This document shows, one piece after another, positions 8,747 to 18,573 of a stretch of 45,525 nucleotides of DNA. Source of the stretch: Flavobacteriales bacterium (GTDB taxonomy: Bacteria > Bacteroidota > Bacteroidia > NS11-12g > UBA955); assembly GCA_947487175.1 (NCBI GenBank), contig CANKVM010000011.1:1-45525 (forward strand), given 5' to 3'. Within the stretch, counting starts at the first letter, position 1; the number at the start of each line of letters is the position of its first letter. The position numbers and the translations under genes were made by a program. The notes below the pieces were generated by a model. That model made no database searches, was not told the origin of the DNA, and worked only from the letters and a program-made list of their open reading frames with translations.

Positions 8747-10198
8747 TTAATCTACATTATCATGCAGATGCCTGTTAGGACGAATTGTGAAATCACGATC
8801 GTCGTTTGAGGTATCTGCATTTAATGAGAATTTGGAAATATTTACGTCAGCACTAGATGGTGCTTGAAATAAATTTATATTTTTGGTAATAAATGATGGA
8901 ACATTTTCATCGGTTAATAACGATTCCCTTTCGCCACGGTGAATTTCTGGACGTATTTGTTGGCCATAATTATTCGTTATGTTTTGATGAAAATTTGTAT
9001 GCTCTTCAACAATTGGATTTGAATTAAAAATATCGGTCAATGTTGGAGCATGCACAGGCGCTGGATTGAAAGTTGGCTGTTGCGCAATGGGTTCAATTGG
9101 CTGCGCATTATTCGGGATATTTACGTAAGTATTGTTATCTTGAACAATTGTTTCAATTTGAATCTTTTGAGGAATTTCAGGAGTTTGAACAATTGGTTGA
9201 GCTTGTATTTCGTTTAAAACATAGGTTTTTTTATTACCGTGAAACCCAGTTGCAATTACGGTAACAGATAAATTATCGCCTAGGTTATCATCATGGGTTA
9301 TTCCCATTTTTAGGTGTGCTTCATTGCCGGCTTCGGCTTGTAAGAACCTTGTAATGACTTTGGTTTCTCTCATTGTTGGCTGACTGTTTCCATAAGTTAA
9401 GTTAATTAACAAATGGCTGGCACCATCAATTGTTGTATTGTCTAGCAATGGGCTATTTAACGCTTTTTTAGAGGCTTCAGCTGCACGATCTACTCCGTTG
9501 GCTACGCCTGTTCCCATTAAAGCATGTCCGCTGTTTTCCATGGCTGTTTTTACATCCATAAAATCAACGTTTATTATCCCTGGTTTGAATATAATTTCAG
9601 CAATACCTTTTGCGGCAATGCATAAAATTTCATCGGCTTCTGATAATGCTTCAGAAAAGGTTAAATCTTCGTAGATATCAACAATGCGGTCATTAGAAAT
9701 GGTTAGCAACGCATCAACGTTAGGACGAAGTTTATTGAGTCCTTCTTGGGCTTGTTTGTTTCTTTTTGGTCCTTCATCTTCAAAAGGCATGGTTACAATT
9801 CCAACAGTTAGTATGCCTAGATCGCGTGCAATTTTGGCAATTACTGGAGCTGCACCCGTTCCGGTTCCACCACCCATTCCTGCGGTGATAAATACCATTC
9901 TGGTTCCATCTTTTAAAAGATCTTCAATTTGGCTTGCACTTTCCACTGCGGCCAATTCGCCAATTTCTGGCATAGAGCCTGCACCAAGTCCTGTTTCACC
10001 AAGTTGGTATCTATGAGGAACGCTGCTATTTCGAAGCGCTTGTATATCGGTATTGCAGATGTAAAAGTCTACACCTTCAATTCCATGCTTAAACATGTGG
10101 TTCACGGCATTGCTCCCGCCTCCACCCACACCAATTACTTTAATCAAATTAGCCTGTGGCTTATTAAAGTCTGGTTGAAAATTCGTATTGGTTGTCAT
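8747..10198 (-). CDS. ftsZ: Cell division protein FtsZ
   Basis: GVGGGGSNAVNHM, tubulin signature GGGTGTGAAPVIA, C-terminal LHDNVD. Confidence 0.97.
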   Translation of the reverse strand: MTTNTNFQPDFNKPQANLIKVIGVGGGGSNAVNHMFKHGIEGVDFYICNTDIQALRNSSVPHRYQLGETGLGAGSMPEIGELAAVESASQIEDLLKDGTRMVFITAGMGGGTGTGAAPVIAKIARDLGILTVGIVTMPFEDEGPKRNKQAQEGLNKLRPNVDALLTISNDRIVDIYEDLTFSEALSEADEILCIAAKGIAEIIFKPGIINVDFMDVKTAMENSGHALMGTGVANGVDRAAEASKKALNSPLLDNTTIDGASHLLINLTYGNSQPTMRETKVITRFLQAEAGNEAHLKMGITHDDNLGDNLSVTVIATGFHGNKKTYVLNEIQAQPIVQTPEIPQKIQIETIVQDNNTYVNIPNNAQPIEPIAQQPTFNPAPVHAPTLTDIFNSNPIVEEHTNFHQNITNNYGQQIRPEIHRGERESLLTDENVPSFITKNINLFQAPSSADVNISKFSLNADTSNDDRDFTIRPNRHLHDNVD

Positions 10199-10213
10199 TA
10201 TGTTTGTGTGTGT

Positions 10214-11572
10214 TTAGTTTCCTTTAAAATCGTCAGTGTCATCTCCAAGCCAACTAACGATGCCTGGCCAAAGTCCCTTAAATATTCCCGGAGCTTTTGG
10301 TTTTTGATCGGGTTCAATAATTACTTCATCAGGTTGTTTCATTTCTACCTTGCTCTGAGGAGCTTCGGTTTTGTTGATTTTTACATTTGGTTCGAATTCT
10401 GTACCCACTTTTTCTGAAGAATCAAATCCCATCATTACCAATCCAATGGCTGTTGAATACATTGGGTTTCTCACTTCATCAATTAACCCTTTGCCTAAAT
10501 GCTGACCTGGACTTCCTAAGTGAACTTCCAATCCAAGTTGGTAGTTGAATAATTGGCTAACGTCCTTCATAGAAGATCCACCACCAGTTAAAACAACGCC
10601 ACCACTTAGTTTACTGTGAATTCCTGAAACTTGAATTTCAAAATCAACTTTTTGAATGATGTCTTCCATTCTTGCTCTTATTACCTGAGAAATTGCAAAA
10701 ACAGAAATTTCTTTAGATAAACGTCCTGGTAAACCAGGAATTACAACCACTTCATTTTTCATATTTTCGGTAGGGTAGCAGCTTCCGTATTTAACTTTGA
10801 CATCTTCTGCTTGTTCCTTTAGAATTCCGAATGCTTCTTGTAAGTCGCGGGTAATTCTATCTCCCCCAATTGGAATAATTGCCGTATGAGAAATAAATCC
10901 ATTTTCGAAAATACAAATATCAGTAGTACCTCCTCCAATGTCAACCAATGCAACACCTGCTTCTAATTCAGCATCAGACAATACAGCCCTAGCGGAAGCA
11001 ACTGGCTCAACCATCAAATCAGCTACTTTTAATCCTGCTTTAGAAACCGCCTTAAAAATAGTTTTGGCTGCAGCTGTTTCGCCTGTAATGATGTGATAGT
11101 TACATTCTAACCGAACACCGATTCTCCCTACTGGGTCGCGAATTCCATCTTCTCCGTCAATTTTATAGTCTTGTGGCAAAACATGCAAAATTTCCAAACC
11201 TGGCGTAAGCGCCAAATTTTGCATTTCATTTTCTAATTTATCCAATTCAGATTGTTCAATCTCTTCATCCCCATGTCGGCGAGATAAAGTTCCTCTGTGT
11301 TGTAAGCTTTTAATATGGTGTCCTGCAATACCTACATAAACGGTTTTGATGTTTACTTGGCTATGCTTTTCGGCATCTTTAATGGCTTCCTCAATGGCAA
11401 GAACCGCTTTGCTTACGTTGGCTACCATACCTCTTGAAACTCCGCCTTGGCTGGCAGCTTTCCCCATTCCAAGGATATTGAATTTGCCATTCTCGGCAAG
11501 TTGGCCAACAATGGCGCAAATTTTGGTTGTTCCGATGTCTAACCCTACGATGAAATTGTTACTTTGTGACAT
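10214..11572 (-). CDS. ftsA: Cell division protein FtsA
   Basis: FIVGLDIGTTKICAIVG, VALVDIGGGTTDICIF, VVLTGGGSSM; upstream of ftsZ. Confidence 0.96.
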   Translation of the reverse strand: MSQSNNFIVGLDIGTTKICAIVGQLAENGKFNILGMGKAASQGGVSRGMVANVSKAVLAIEEAIKDAEKHSQVNIKTVYVGIAGHHIKSLQHRGTLSRRHGDEEIEQSELDKLENEMQNLALTPGLEILHVLPQDYKIDGEDGIRDPVGRIGVRLECNYHIITGETAAAKTIFKAVSKAGLKVADLMVEPVASARAVLSDAELEAGVALVDIGGGTTDICIFENGFISHTAIIPIGGDRITRDLQEAFGILKEQAEDVKVKYGSCYPTENMKNEVVVIPGLPGRLSKEISVFAISQVIRARMEDIIQKVDFEIQVSGIHSKLSGGVVLTGGGSSMKDVSQLFNYQLGLEVHLGSPGQHLGKGLIDEVRNPMYSTAIGLVMMGFDSSEKVGTEFEPNVKINKTEAPQSKVEMKQPDEVIIEPDQKPKAPGIFKGLWPGIVSWLGDDTDDFKGN

Positions 11573-11589
11573 AATGTGGATGAATTATA

Positions 11590-12423
11590 CTAGTGTTTTG
11601 CTTTTTGGACAGTTTTGGTTGTTGTGTGTTCATTTTCGACTTCACTCATTCTTCCAATCACTTGATTGTTGATAGAAAGATCTATTTGAACATACTTGTT
11701 CCAACCCACAGTTTGAAGGCCTTTCTTGTAGAAAAGACGTAGGTTTTCGAACTTTTTGTTCATGTCTTGAGTGTTGTCTATCACAATGCTATGACTTCCT
11801 ACCCTTGGAATCAATAAAAGGCGATTATAGTTATCGACATAGCATTGTTCAAATTGAAGATTCCAGAATTTGTTGTAATATAAAAATTTGCCTAATTCGA
11901 GAATTTCATTTGCAATTGGAACTCTTGAAATAAATCCAGCTTTGTGTTTGATGCTGATTTTTCCCGTTGCAATAATTACATCGGGTTGGATATTCTCCTT
12001 TTTAGGAATTTGGTAACCCAAACTATCTAAGTAAAATTCTTCCCCAATGATATTTACAATTTGAATAATCGGTTTGCGTTCTTTTACTTTTATTTTCAAA
12101 ACCCCATCAAATCCAATATAGGCAGTTGATTTTTCAATATATGGGGAACTATTTAATAAAGTCTCAATTTTGGTCAACGATATTTCAGAAGCAGATTTGC
12201 CAACGGGGCTTCCCACTTTGTCTTGAATATAATTGGAGATTTCTTGTTCATTTATAAAAATTGCACTTGAATCTGCTTCAATTTGAATGGCAACTCCTGA
12301 AATGATCCTGTTTTTTCCTGTGAAGTTTAGTTTACTCCATATAAAAACCAATAATACCAATAATACCAATATGATGGTTATCATCGATTGGCGTTTATTC
12401 AAGGCAATTTTAAATTTCTGCAT
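11590..12423 (-). CDS. ftsQ: Cell division protein FtsQ-like
   Basis: N-terminal TM, POTRA-like region, syntenic position between murC and ftsA. Confidence 0.8.
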   Translation of the reverse strand: MQKFKIALNKRQSMITIILVLLVLLVFIWSKLNFTGKNRIISGVAIQIEADSSAIFINEQEISNYIQDKVGSPVGKSASEISLTKIETLLNSSPYIEKSTAYIGFDGVLKIKVKERKPIIQIVNIIGEEFYLDSLGYQIPKKENIQPDVIIATGKISIKHKAGFISRVPIANEILELGKFLYYNKFWNLQFEQCYVDNYNRLLLIPRVGSHSIVIDNTQDMNKKFENLRLFYKKGLQTVGWNKYVQIDLSINNQVIGRMSEVENEHTTTKTVQKAKH

Positions 12424-13846
12424 ATATTTTACTTATTGGTGAAACAATTCTGTCAATATCTCCAGCTCCCAATATCAAAAGGACTTCAGGTTTATTTGTA
12501 TTCAGTTTTTCTAAAATTGAGTTAGGGCTTACAAGCGATTTTTGTGCTAAATTTACCTTTTCTAACAACCATGCAGAATCTATATTTGGTATTGGTTCTT
12601 CTCTTGCAGGATAAATTTCCATCAGCCACAATTCATCTAATTTCGATAAGCTCTCAGCGAATCCATCAACAAAGTCTCTGGTTCTTGAAAAAAGATGCGG
12701 TTGGAATATTCCTGTTATCTTTTTTGAGGGATAAAGTGATTTTACCGAGCCAATAATAGCATTCAGTTCTTCGGGGTGGTGGGCGTAATCGTCAATGACC
12801 ACAAAATCTGCATTGTCAACCACGTATTCGAATCTGCGTTTTGCGCCTTTATATGTTGCAGTGCCTATTTTTAATTTTTCAATATCCATGCCTAACATTC
12901 CATAGCAAATGGCCAAAGCTGCGGTTGCATTGCTAACATTATGAAATCCGGGCAAGCCACAAACAAAATTTGAAACGAATGTTTGTCCCTCATAAAAATC
13001 AAAATGGAATTTTCCGTTTTCTATTTGAATATTTTGGCAGGAATAACCAGAAAGTGGACTAGTTCCATAAGAATTTACTCCAATATTATGGGTAAGTTCA
13101 AGGGTTAATTTTTCTTCAATGATGAGCTGACCACTTTTTACAGAGTCGCTGGTTTTCTCACTTATACGAATCAAGTTTGCAAAATGATTAAATGCATCTT
13201 CAAACGCCCTGTGGGTGTCGTAAATGTCCAAATGGTCTGCATCTATTGCAGTTATAATAGCAAGATCTGGTTGTAGCTGATGAAAACTGCGGTCAAATTC
13301 ATCGGCTTCAAGTACAACAATCTCTCTGCCGTTTGTTGTCAATGATTCTCCATCTGTTTTTCTCAGATAGTTCGTGTTATAATTGGCAGAAATACCACCT
13401 AAAAATGCGGTGTAATTGATATTTGCACTTTCTAATAAATGTGCAATGAGTGTTGAAGTTGTGGTTTTTCCATGGGTTCCTGCTACACAAATGCTAAACA
13501 TTGAATTTGAAATCATTCCCAAAACCTCCGCACGTTTGTAAATTTCAATGCCGTTTTCTTTGAGATAAACCAAATGACTATGTTTGTCTGGAACTGCAGG
13601 TGTTAGAATGAAAATAGTTTTGGTTGTATTTTGATTGATAACCTCAGGGAAGCTAGAAATCGAATCGGTGAATGTTATGTTTGCACCTTCACTTATGAGG
13701 GATTTGGTTAAAGCACTTTCTGTTTTGTCATAGCCAAAAACTTTGATGCCAATTGACATGAAATAACGGCAAATTGCGCTCATGCCAATTCCGCCAATGC
13801 CTAAAAAGTATGCGTATTCGTATTTTGAAATGTCTCTATTCATCAT
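12410..13846 (-). CDS. murC: UDP-N-acetylmuramate--L-alanine ligase
   Basis: YFLGIGGIGMSAICRYF, AGTHGKTTTSTLIAHLL, DDYAHHPEELNAII. Confidence 0.96.
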   Translation of the reverse strand: MMNRDISKYEYAYFLGIGGIGMSAICRYFMSIGIKVFGYDKTESALTKSLISEGANITFTDSISSFPEVINQNTTKTIFILTPAVPDKHSHLVYLKENGIEIYKRAEVLGMISNSMFSICVAGTHGKTTTSTLIAHLLESANINYTAFLGGISANYNTNYLRKTDGESLTTNGREIVVLEADEFDRSFHQLQPDLAIITAIDADHLDIYDTHRAFEDAFNHFANLIRISEKTSDSVKSGQLIIEEKLTLELTHNIGVNSYGTSPLSGYSCQNIQIENGKFHFDFYEGQTFVSNFVCGLPGFHNVSNATAALAICYGMLGMDIEKLKIGTATYKGAKRRFEYVVDNADFVVIDDYAHHPEELNAIIGSVKSLYPSKKITGIFQPHLFSRTRDFVDGFAESLSKLDELWLMEIYPAREEPIPNIDSAWLLEKVNLAQKSLVSPNSILEKLNTNKPEVLLILGAGDIDRIVSPISKIYAEI

Positions 13847-14931
13847 AAGAATTTCTCAATTTCGTTAACAATAGTTTCTGTTGCATGAGGTCTTGCCGAC
13901 TCTTTTAAAGCGGTTCTCATTTTATCTTGCTCACTTTTATTTGACAAAAGAGAGATGGCCGTATCAACCAATATATTTTTTGCGTCTTTGTCTGAAACCA
14001 TGATTGCTCCACCATTTTTGCAGATATGTTGGGCGTTCTTCGTTTGATGGTCGTCGGTGACATTTGCAGAGGGAACAAATATGGCAGGGACACCCGCTGC
14101 TGCAATTTCAGAACAGCTTAATGCACCAGATCTAGAAATTACCACATCGGCGCAGGAATAGGCCAAATTCATTTCTCTTAGAAAGGGTTTTAAATAGATG
14201 TTTGATGGAATTTCACCGTCGAATTTATAATGCTGGCCGGTTTGCCAAATTAACTGAATATCTTTCTCTACAAATAACTTAACGTTATTATAAATGCTTT
14301 CATTTAAAACCCTAGCGCCCAAACTTCCCCCAGTAATAAACAAAATGGGTTTGTTTGCATCTAGATTAAAAAATTGACAAGCTTCTTCTTTGGTGACTTT
14401 TTGTATGACTTCTTTGCGAATTGGATTTCCAGAATGAATCCAATTTCCAAATTTAAAATAGGGATCCATGCCATCAAAACCACAAAATATTTTCTTGGCC
14501 GTTTTGCTCATGATTTTATTGGTAAGTCCGGCGTAGCCGTTTCCCTCCCAAATAAAAACGGGGTAATTCATTTTACTAGCAGCATAACAGATTGGTAAAG
14601 AAGCAAAACCACCAGTACCTATTACCGCGCTTGGTTTGAAATCTTTGATGATCTTTTTTGCCATGAAATAACTTTTAATTGTGAGATAAAGGACTTTGAA
14701 ATTTTGAATAGAAAAACTTCTTTTTAGACCTGCAATAGGCAAACCTATAATTTTATATCCTTCCAATGGAACTTTTTCCATTTCCATTTTCCCCAAAGCC
14801 CCAACGAATAAAAATTCGGCTGAGGGATGTTTTTCCTTTAATGCATTGGCAATGGCAACTGCTGGGAAAATATGTCCTCCCGTTCCACCACCTGAAAATA
14901 TGAACCTGAGATTACTCATTGGCTCCTCCAT
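13843..14931 (-). CDS. murG: UDP-GlcNAc:undecaprenyl-PP-MurNAc-pentapeptide GlcNAc transferase
   Basis: FIFSGGGTGGHIFPAVAIANAL; GGSLGARVLNE; ISRSGALSCSEI. Start may be ATG 14919 (MSNLRF). Confidence 0.96.
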   Translation of the reverse strand: MEEPMSNLRFIFSGGGTGGHIFPAVAIANALKEKHPSAEFLFVGALGKMEMEKVPLEGYKIIGLPIAGLKRSFSIQNFKVLYLTIKSYFMAKKIIKDFKPSAVIGTGGFASLPICYAASKMNYPVFIWEGNGYAGLTNKIMSKTAKKIFCGFDGMDPYFKFGNWIHSGNPIRKEVIQKVTKEEACQFFNLDANKPILFITGGSLGARVLNESIYNNVKLFVEKDIQLIWQTGQHYKFDGEIPSNIYLKPFLREMNLAYSCADVVISRSGALSCSEIAAAGVPAIFVPSANVTDDHQTKNAQHICKNGGAIMVSDKDAKNILVDTAISLLSNKSEQDKMRTALKESARPHATETIVNEIEKFL

Positions 14932-16102
14932 TTGAATTTGTGTCTACTGAAGTTTTCATTTCAGTTTCTTTTTCAATTTGAATATGTCGGCTAATACCTA
15001 ATATGAATCCGAATGCAATACTGTTTAAAATCAAACTAGTACCACCCATACTCACCAAAGGCAATGTTAAACCTGTAACGGGTAATTTGCCAATTGAAAC
15101 TCCCATATGAACGAATGCTTGGAAGCTCATACTGAATCCAATACCCAATACGGCGAGTGCCGCAAAGGATCGCTGGCTTTCGACAACAATTTTGAGGCAT
15201 CTAAAAATTAGCACAATATAGCAGCCTATAACAATTAAGCCTCCTATCAAACCATATTCTTCAACAATAATTGCAAAGATGAAATCTGAATAGGGATGAG
15301 GTAAGAAATTTCGTTGGGTACTGTTGCCAGGGCCCTTGCCAATAATCCCACCCGTGGCAATGGCAATTTTAGATTGCATTTGCTGGTATCCACTGTTTCC
15401 ATCTTCGTCTTTTCCAATGTATGTTTCAATTCTTTTTTTCCAAGTAGGAAGACGATTTCCTTCAAAGTTCGACATGTCTACAGTGAATAAAAATGCCACA
15501 AATAAGCTAAATGTCAAAATTCCGAGTCCAATTAAGCCAAAAATAAATTTTAGTTTAATTCGTCCCATCACAAGGAGAAAAGTACTGGTTGTCATTACAA
15601 CCAATGCAGTACTTAAGTTTTCTGGCAAAATAGGCAATACAACAATTGCAATCATTCCTAGAATTTTTCTAAAAGTTTTAGATTGGTCAATTGTATCTTG
15701 ATTTTTACTTAAATATCGGGCAATGAACATAACCAAGAACACCTTGGCCATGTCTGATGGTTGAAATGTAATTGGGCCAATGGCAATAACCCTCTGGGCA
15801 TTGTTGATATTGGCACCGATAAATAGCGTAGCGTAGAGAAGTCCAACAGAAATCCAAAAAAATATTTGAGATATGCGAGAATAAAATTTAAATGGAATTA
15901 GGTGAATAAAATACATACATCCCCAGCCAATGGCTAAAAAGATTAAATGACGAAAAAAATAGAATTCGGTATTTCCTTGTTGCTTTGCAAATGCCAAAGT
16001 ACCCGTAGAGCTGTATACAGCCAGTACCCCAGCACAGGATAGAATGATAACAATATACCAAATGAACCTATCGCCTTTAAAGACGTCACTTAATTTGCGC
16101 AT
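14912..16102 (-). CDS. ftsW: Peptidoglycan glycosyltransferase FtsW
   Basis: SEDS polytopic protein: ITFQPSDMAKVFLVMFIA, FLPHPYSDFIFAIIVEEYGLIGG, LPLVSMGGTSLI. Confidence 0.92.
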   Translation of the reverse strand: MRKLSDVFKGDRFIWYIVIILSCAGVLAVYSSTGTLAFAKQQGNTEFYFFRHLIFLAIGWGCMYFIHLIPFKFYSRISQIFFWISVGLLYATLFIGANINNAQRVIAIGPITFQPSDMAKVFLVMFIARYLSKNQDTIDQSKTFRKILGMIAIVVLPILPENLSTALVVMTTSTFLLVMGRIKLKFIFGLIGLGILTFSLFVAFLFTVDMSNFEGNRLPTWKKRIETYIGKDEDGNSGYQQMQSKIAIATGGIIGKGPGNSTQRNFLPHPYSDFIFAIIVEEYGLIGGLIVIGCYIVLIFRCLKIVVESQRSFAALAVLGIGFSMSFQAFVHMGVSIGKLPVTGLTLPLVSMGGTSLILNSIAFGFILGISRHIQIEKETEMKTSVDTNSNGGANE

Positions 16103-16108
16103 TGTATC

Positions 16109-17443
16109 TTAGAGATTTCTTACTGCTGCTTTAAATTGGCGACCACGGTCTTCGTAGTCTTCAAATAAATCAAAACTTGCACAAGCTGGAGAAAGCAATA
16201 CAGCATCACCATTCGCAGCCATTCTAGAAGCTACATGAACAGCCTCTTTTGCACTTAACGTGTTGATGATTAAATCCACATCGCCTTGGAAAGCTTGGTG
16301 TATTTTCATATTGTCAAGACCCATGCAAATGATCATTTTTACTTTGTCTTTCACCAAGGCTTTTAAATCGGCATAGTTGTTTCCTTTGTCAACACCACCG
16401 GCAATCCATATTACTGGCTTGTCCATGCTTTCCAAAGCGTACCATGTTGAATTCACATTGGTAGCTTTGCTATCGTTGATATATTCAATGCCATTTGTTT
16501 TGGCTACAACTTCTAAACGGTGTTCAACGTTTTGGAAATTTGATAAACTTTCGCGAATGCTATCTTTTCTTACGTCAATTAAATTTGAAATTACGGCAGC
16601 TGCCATTGTGTTGTAGGCATTGTGTTTGCCTCTTAAGTTGATTTCTTGCATATCTAAGGTGTATTTTTTTTCTAATTGGATGTGAATGATGTTTGCAATG
16701 GCATAAGCGCCAAATTCAACGGTATTATTTAAACTAAATGGAATCATTTTTGAAGGAATATTTGTGTTTTTAATTCCTACAAGTGACAATGCATCATCTT
16801 GACAATAAATGAAATAATCTTCATTTGTTTGATTTAAAGTCAAACGCATTTTGCTGGCGATATAGTTTTCGATTTTATAATCGTAGCGATCTAAATGATC
16901 AGGAGTAATGTTTGTCAAACATGCTATGTGGAGTTTGAATTTTTCATTTCCATCGAGTTGGAAACTGCTTAATTCAAGTACATAAATGTCGAAATTGTTT
17001 AATGCAACTTGACGGGCAAGTGATTGACCAATGTTTCCACCCAATCCCACATTTAAACCTGCATCTTTCAAGATTTTATAGGTTAACATTGTGGTGGTAG
17101 TTTTTCCGTTAGTTCCAGAAATACCAATCATGGTGGCATTTGTATACCAACCCGCAAATTCAATTTCGGAAATGACAGAAATTCCTTTTGCTTTGATATT
17201 TTGAATCAGTTCTATTTTGTCTGGTATACCAGGACTTTTAATCACCAAATTGGCGTTTAAAATTCTCTCAACATCGTGTGAACCTTCTTCCCAATCGATA
17301 TTGAATTGCAACATTTCAGCTTTGTATTTCTCACCAATTTGGCCTTTGTCAGATACAAATACATTCCACCCTTGAGTTACCCCAAGAATAGCTGCACCTG
17401 TTCCGCTTTCTCCAGCGCCCAATATGATGAGATTTTTGTTCAA
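16109..17443 (-). CDS. murD: UDP-N-acetylmuramoylalanine--D-glutamate ligase
   Basis: ILGAGESGTGAAILG, GISGTNGKTTTTMLTYKIL, TNITPDHLDRYD. TTG start at 17443 gives a TTGA overlap with mraY; ORF track extends to 17497. Confidence 0.92.
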   Translation of the reverse strand: MNKNLIILGAGESGTGAAILGVTQGWNVFVSDKGQIGEKYKAEMLQFNIDWEEGSHDVERILNANLVIKSPGIPDKIELIQNIKAKGISVISEIEFAGWYTNATMIGISGTNGKTTTTMLTYKILKDAGLNVGLGGNIGQSLARQVALNNFDIYVLELSSFQLDGNEKFKLHIACLTNITPDHLDRYDYKIENYIASKMRLTLNQTNEDYFIYCQDDALSLVGIKNTNIPSKMIPFSLNNTVEFGAYAIANIIHIQLEKKYTLDMQEINLRGKHNAYNTMAAAVISNLIDVRKDSIRESLSNFQNVEHRLEVVAKTNGIEYINDSKATNVNSTWYALESMDKPVIWIAGGVDKGNNYADLKALVKDKVKMIICMGLDNMKIHQAFQGDVDLIINTLSAKEAVHVASRMAANGDAVLLSPACASFDLFEDYEDRGRQFKAAVRNL

Positions 17444-18573
17444 CGTAGTTTTATTAGGGCAAAAGTTGCCAACACAAGCATTACTGTGATTAACCAAAAG
17501 CGCAATGTGATTTTGCTTTCTGGAATAAGTTTCTTTTGATAGTGGTGGTGCAATGGCGACATTAAGAAAATACGCTTGCCTTCCCCGAAGCGTTTTTTGG
17601 TATATTTAAAGTATCCAACCTGAAGAATTACTGAAAAGCTCTCTGCGAAGAATATCCCACAAAGAATTGGAAGCAATAATTCCATTTTGATAATAATAGA
17701 TACAGCGGCAATTGCGCCGCCAAGAGCCATGCTTCCCGTATCGCCCATGAAAACCTGAGCTGGATAACCGTTGTACCAAAGAAATCCCAAACATGCACCA
17801 ATGACAGCGGCTAAGAACACAACAACTTCGCCGCTGTTTGGAACGTAAATAATATTTAAATACTGTGATATTTTGATGTTTCCTGTAGCATAAGCCAAAA
17901 TTCCTAAACCTACGCCCACAATGGCAGTGGTTCCAGCCGCCAATCCGTCAATGCCATCTGTAAGGTTTACGGCATTTGTAACCGCCATACAGATGAAAAT
18001 TATAACCGGTACAAATACCAACCAAGCATTTCCTTCGCCTGGCAATAGATCGGTATAACTGAATTTTAATTTTGAAATTGGAAGATTTGTTTCTAATGGA
18101 ATATGGTTGATGCTATGCGTATAGTCAATTGCAACGGCAATGATTACACCCAACATTAATTGACCAATCAATTTGGTGCCAGCCTTCATTCCCTCCTTAT
18201 CCTTTTTGAAAACTTTTATATAATCATCAATTGCACCAATGGTTCCCATCCATATGGTGCTAATAATCATGAGTATTACATAAATATTGTCAAGTTTTGC
18301 CAAAAGCAACGTAGGAACAACGATTGCCAAAATGATAATGATACCGCCCATGGTAGGTGTACCTTTCTTTTGCATTTGACCTTCTAGCCCAAGGTTTCTA
18401 ATAGATTCGCCAATTTGCTTTTTCTGAAGCCAATGAATAATCCCTTTGCCTGCCCACAGCGCAATGAGTAAACTCATAATTCCAGCAAGTGCAGCTCTGA
18501 AAGTGATATAATTAAATACCCCAGCTCCAGAAATTCCTGATTTGTCTAAATACTTAAAAATGTAATATAACAT
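17440..18573 (-). CDS. mraY: Phospho-N-acetylmuramoyl-pentapeptide transferase
   Basis: KKGTPTMGGIIII, NAVNLTDGIDGLAAG, FMGDTGSMALGGAIA, SPLHHHYQ. Confidence 0.97.
   Translation of the reverse strand: MLYYIFKYLDKSGISGAGVFNYITFRAALAGIMSLLIALWAGKGIIHWLQKKQIGESIRNLGLEGQMQKKGTPTMGGIIIILAIVVPTLLLAKLDNIYVILMIISTIWMGTIGAIDDYIKVFKKDKEGMKAGTKLIGQLMLGVIIAVAIDYTHSINHIPLETNLPISKLKFSYTDLLPGEGNAWLVFVPVIIFICMAVTNAVNLTDGIDGLAAGTTAIVGVGLGILAYATGNIKISQYLNIIYVPNSGEVVVFLAAVIGACLGFLWYNGYPAQVFMGDTGSMALGGAIAAVSIIIKMELLLPILCGIFFAESFSVILQVGYFKYTKKRFGEGKRIFLMSPLHHHYQKKLIPESKITLRFWLITVMLVLATFALIKLR

Noticed and set aside
9438-10417. Plus-strand ORFs antisense to ftsZ/ftsA (9438-9674, 9684-10016, 9929-10417)
   Set aside because: Antisense of highly conserved genes; sequences look like frame by-products with no domain signature.
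15247-15701. ORFs antisense or out-of-frame within ftsW (15247-15465, 15324-15701)
   Set aside because: Contained in the clear FtsW frame, no supporting motifs.
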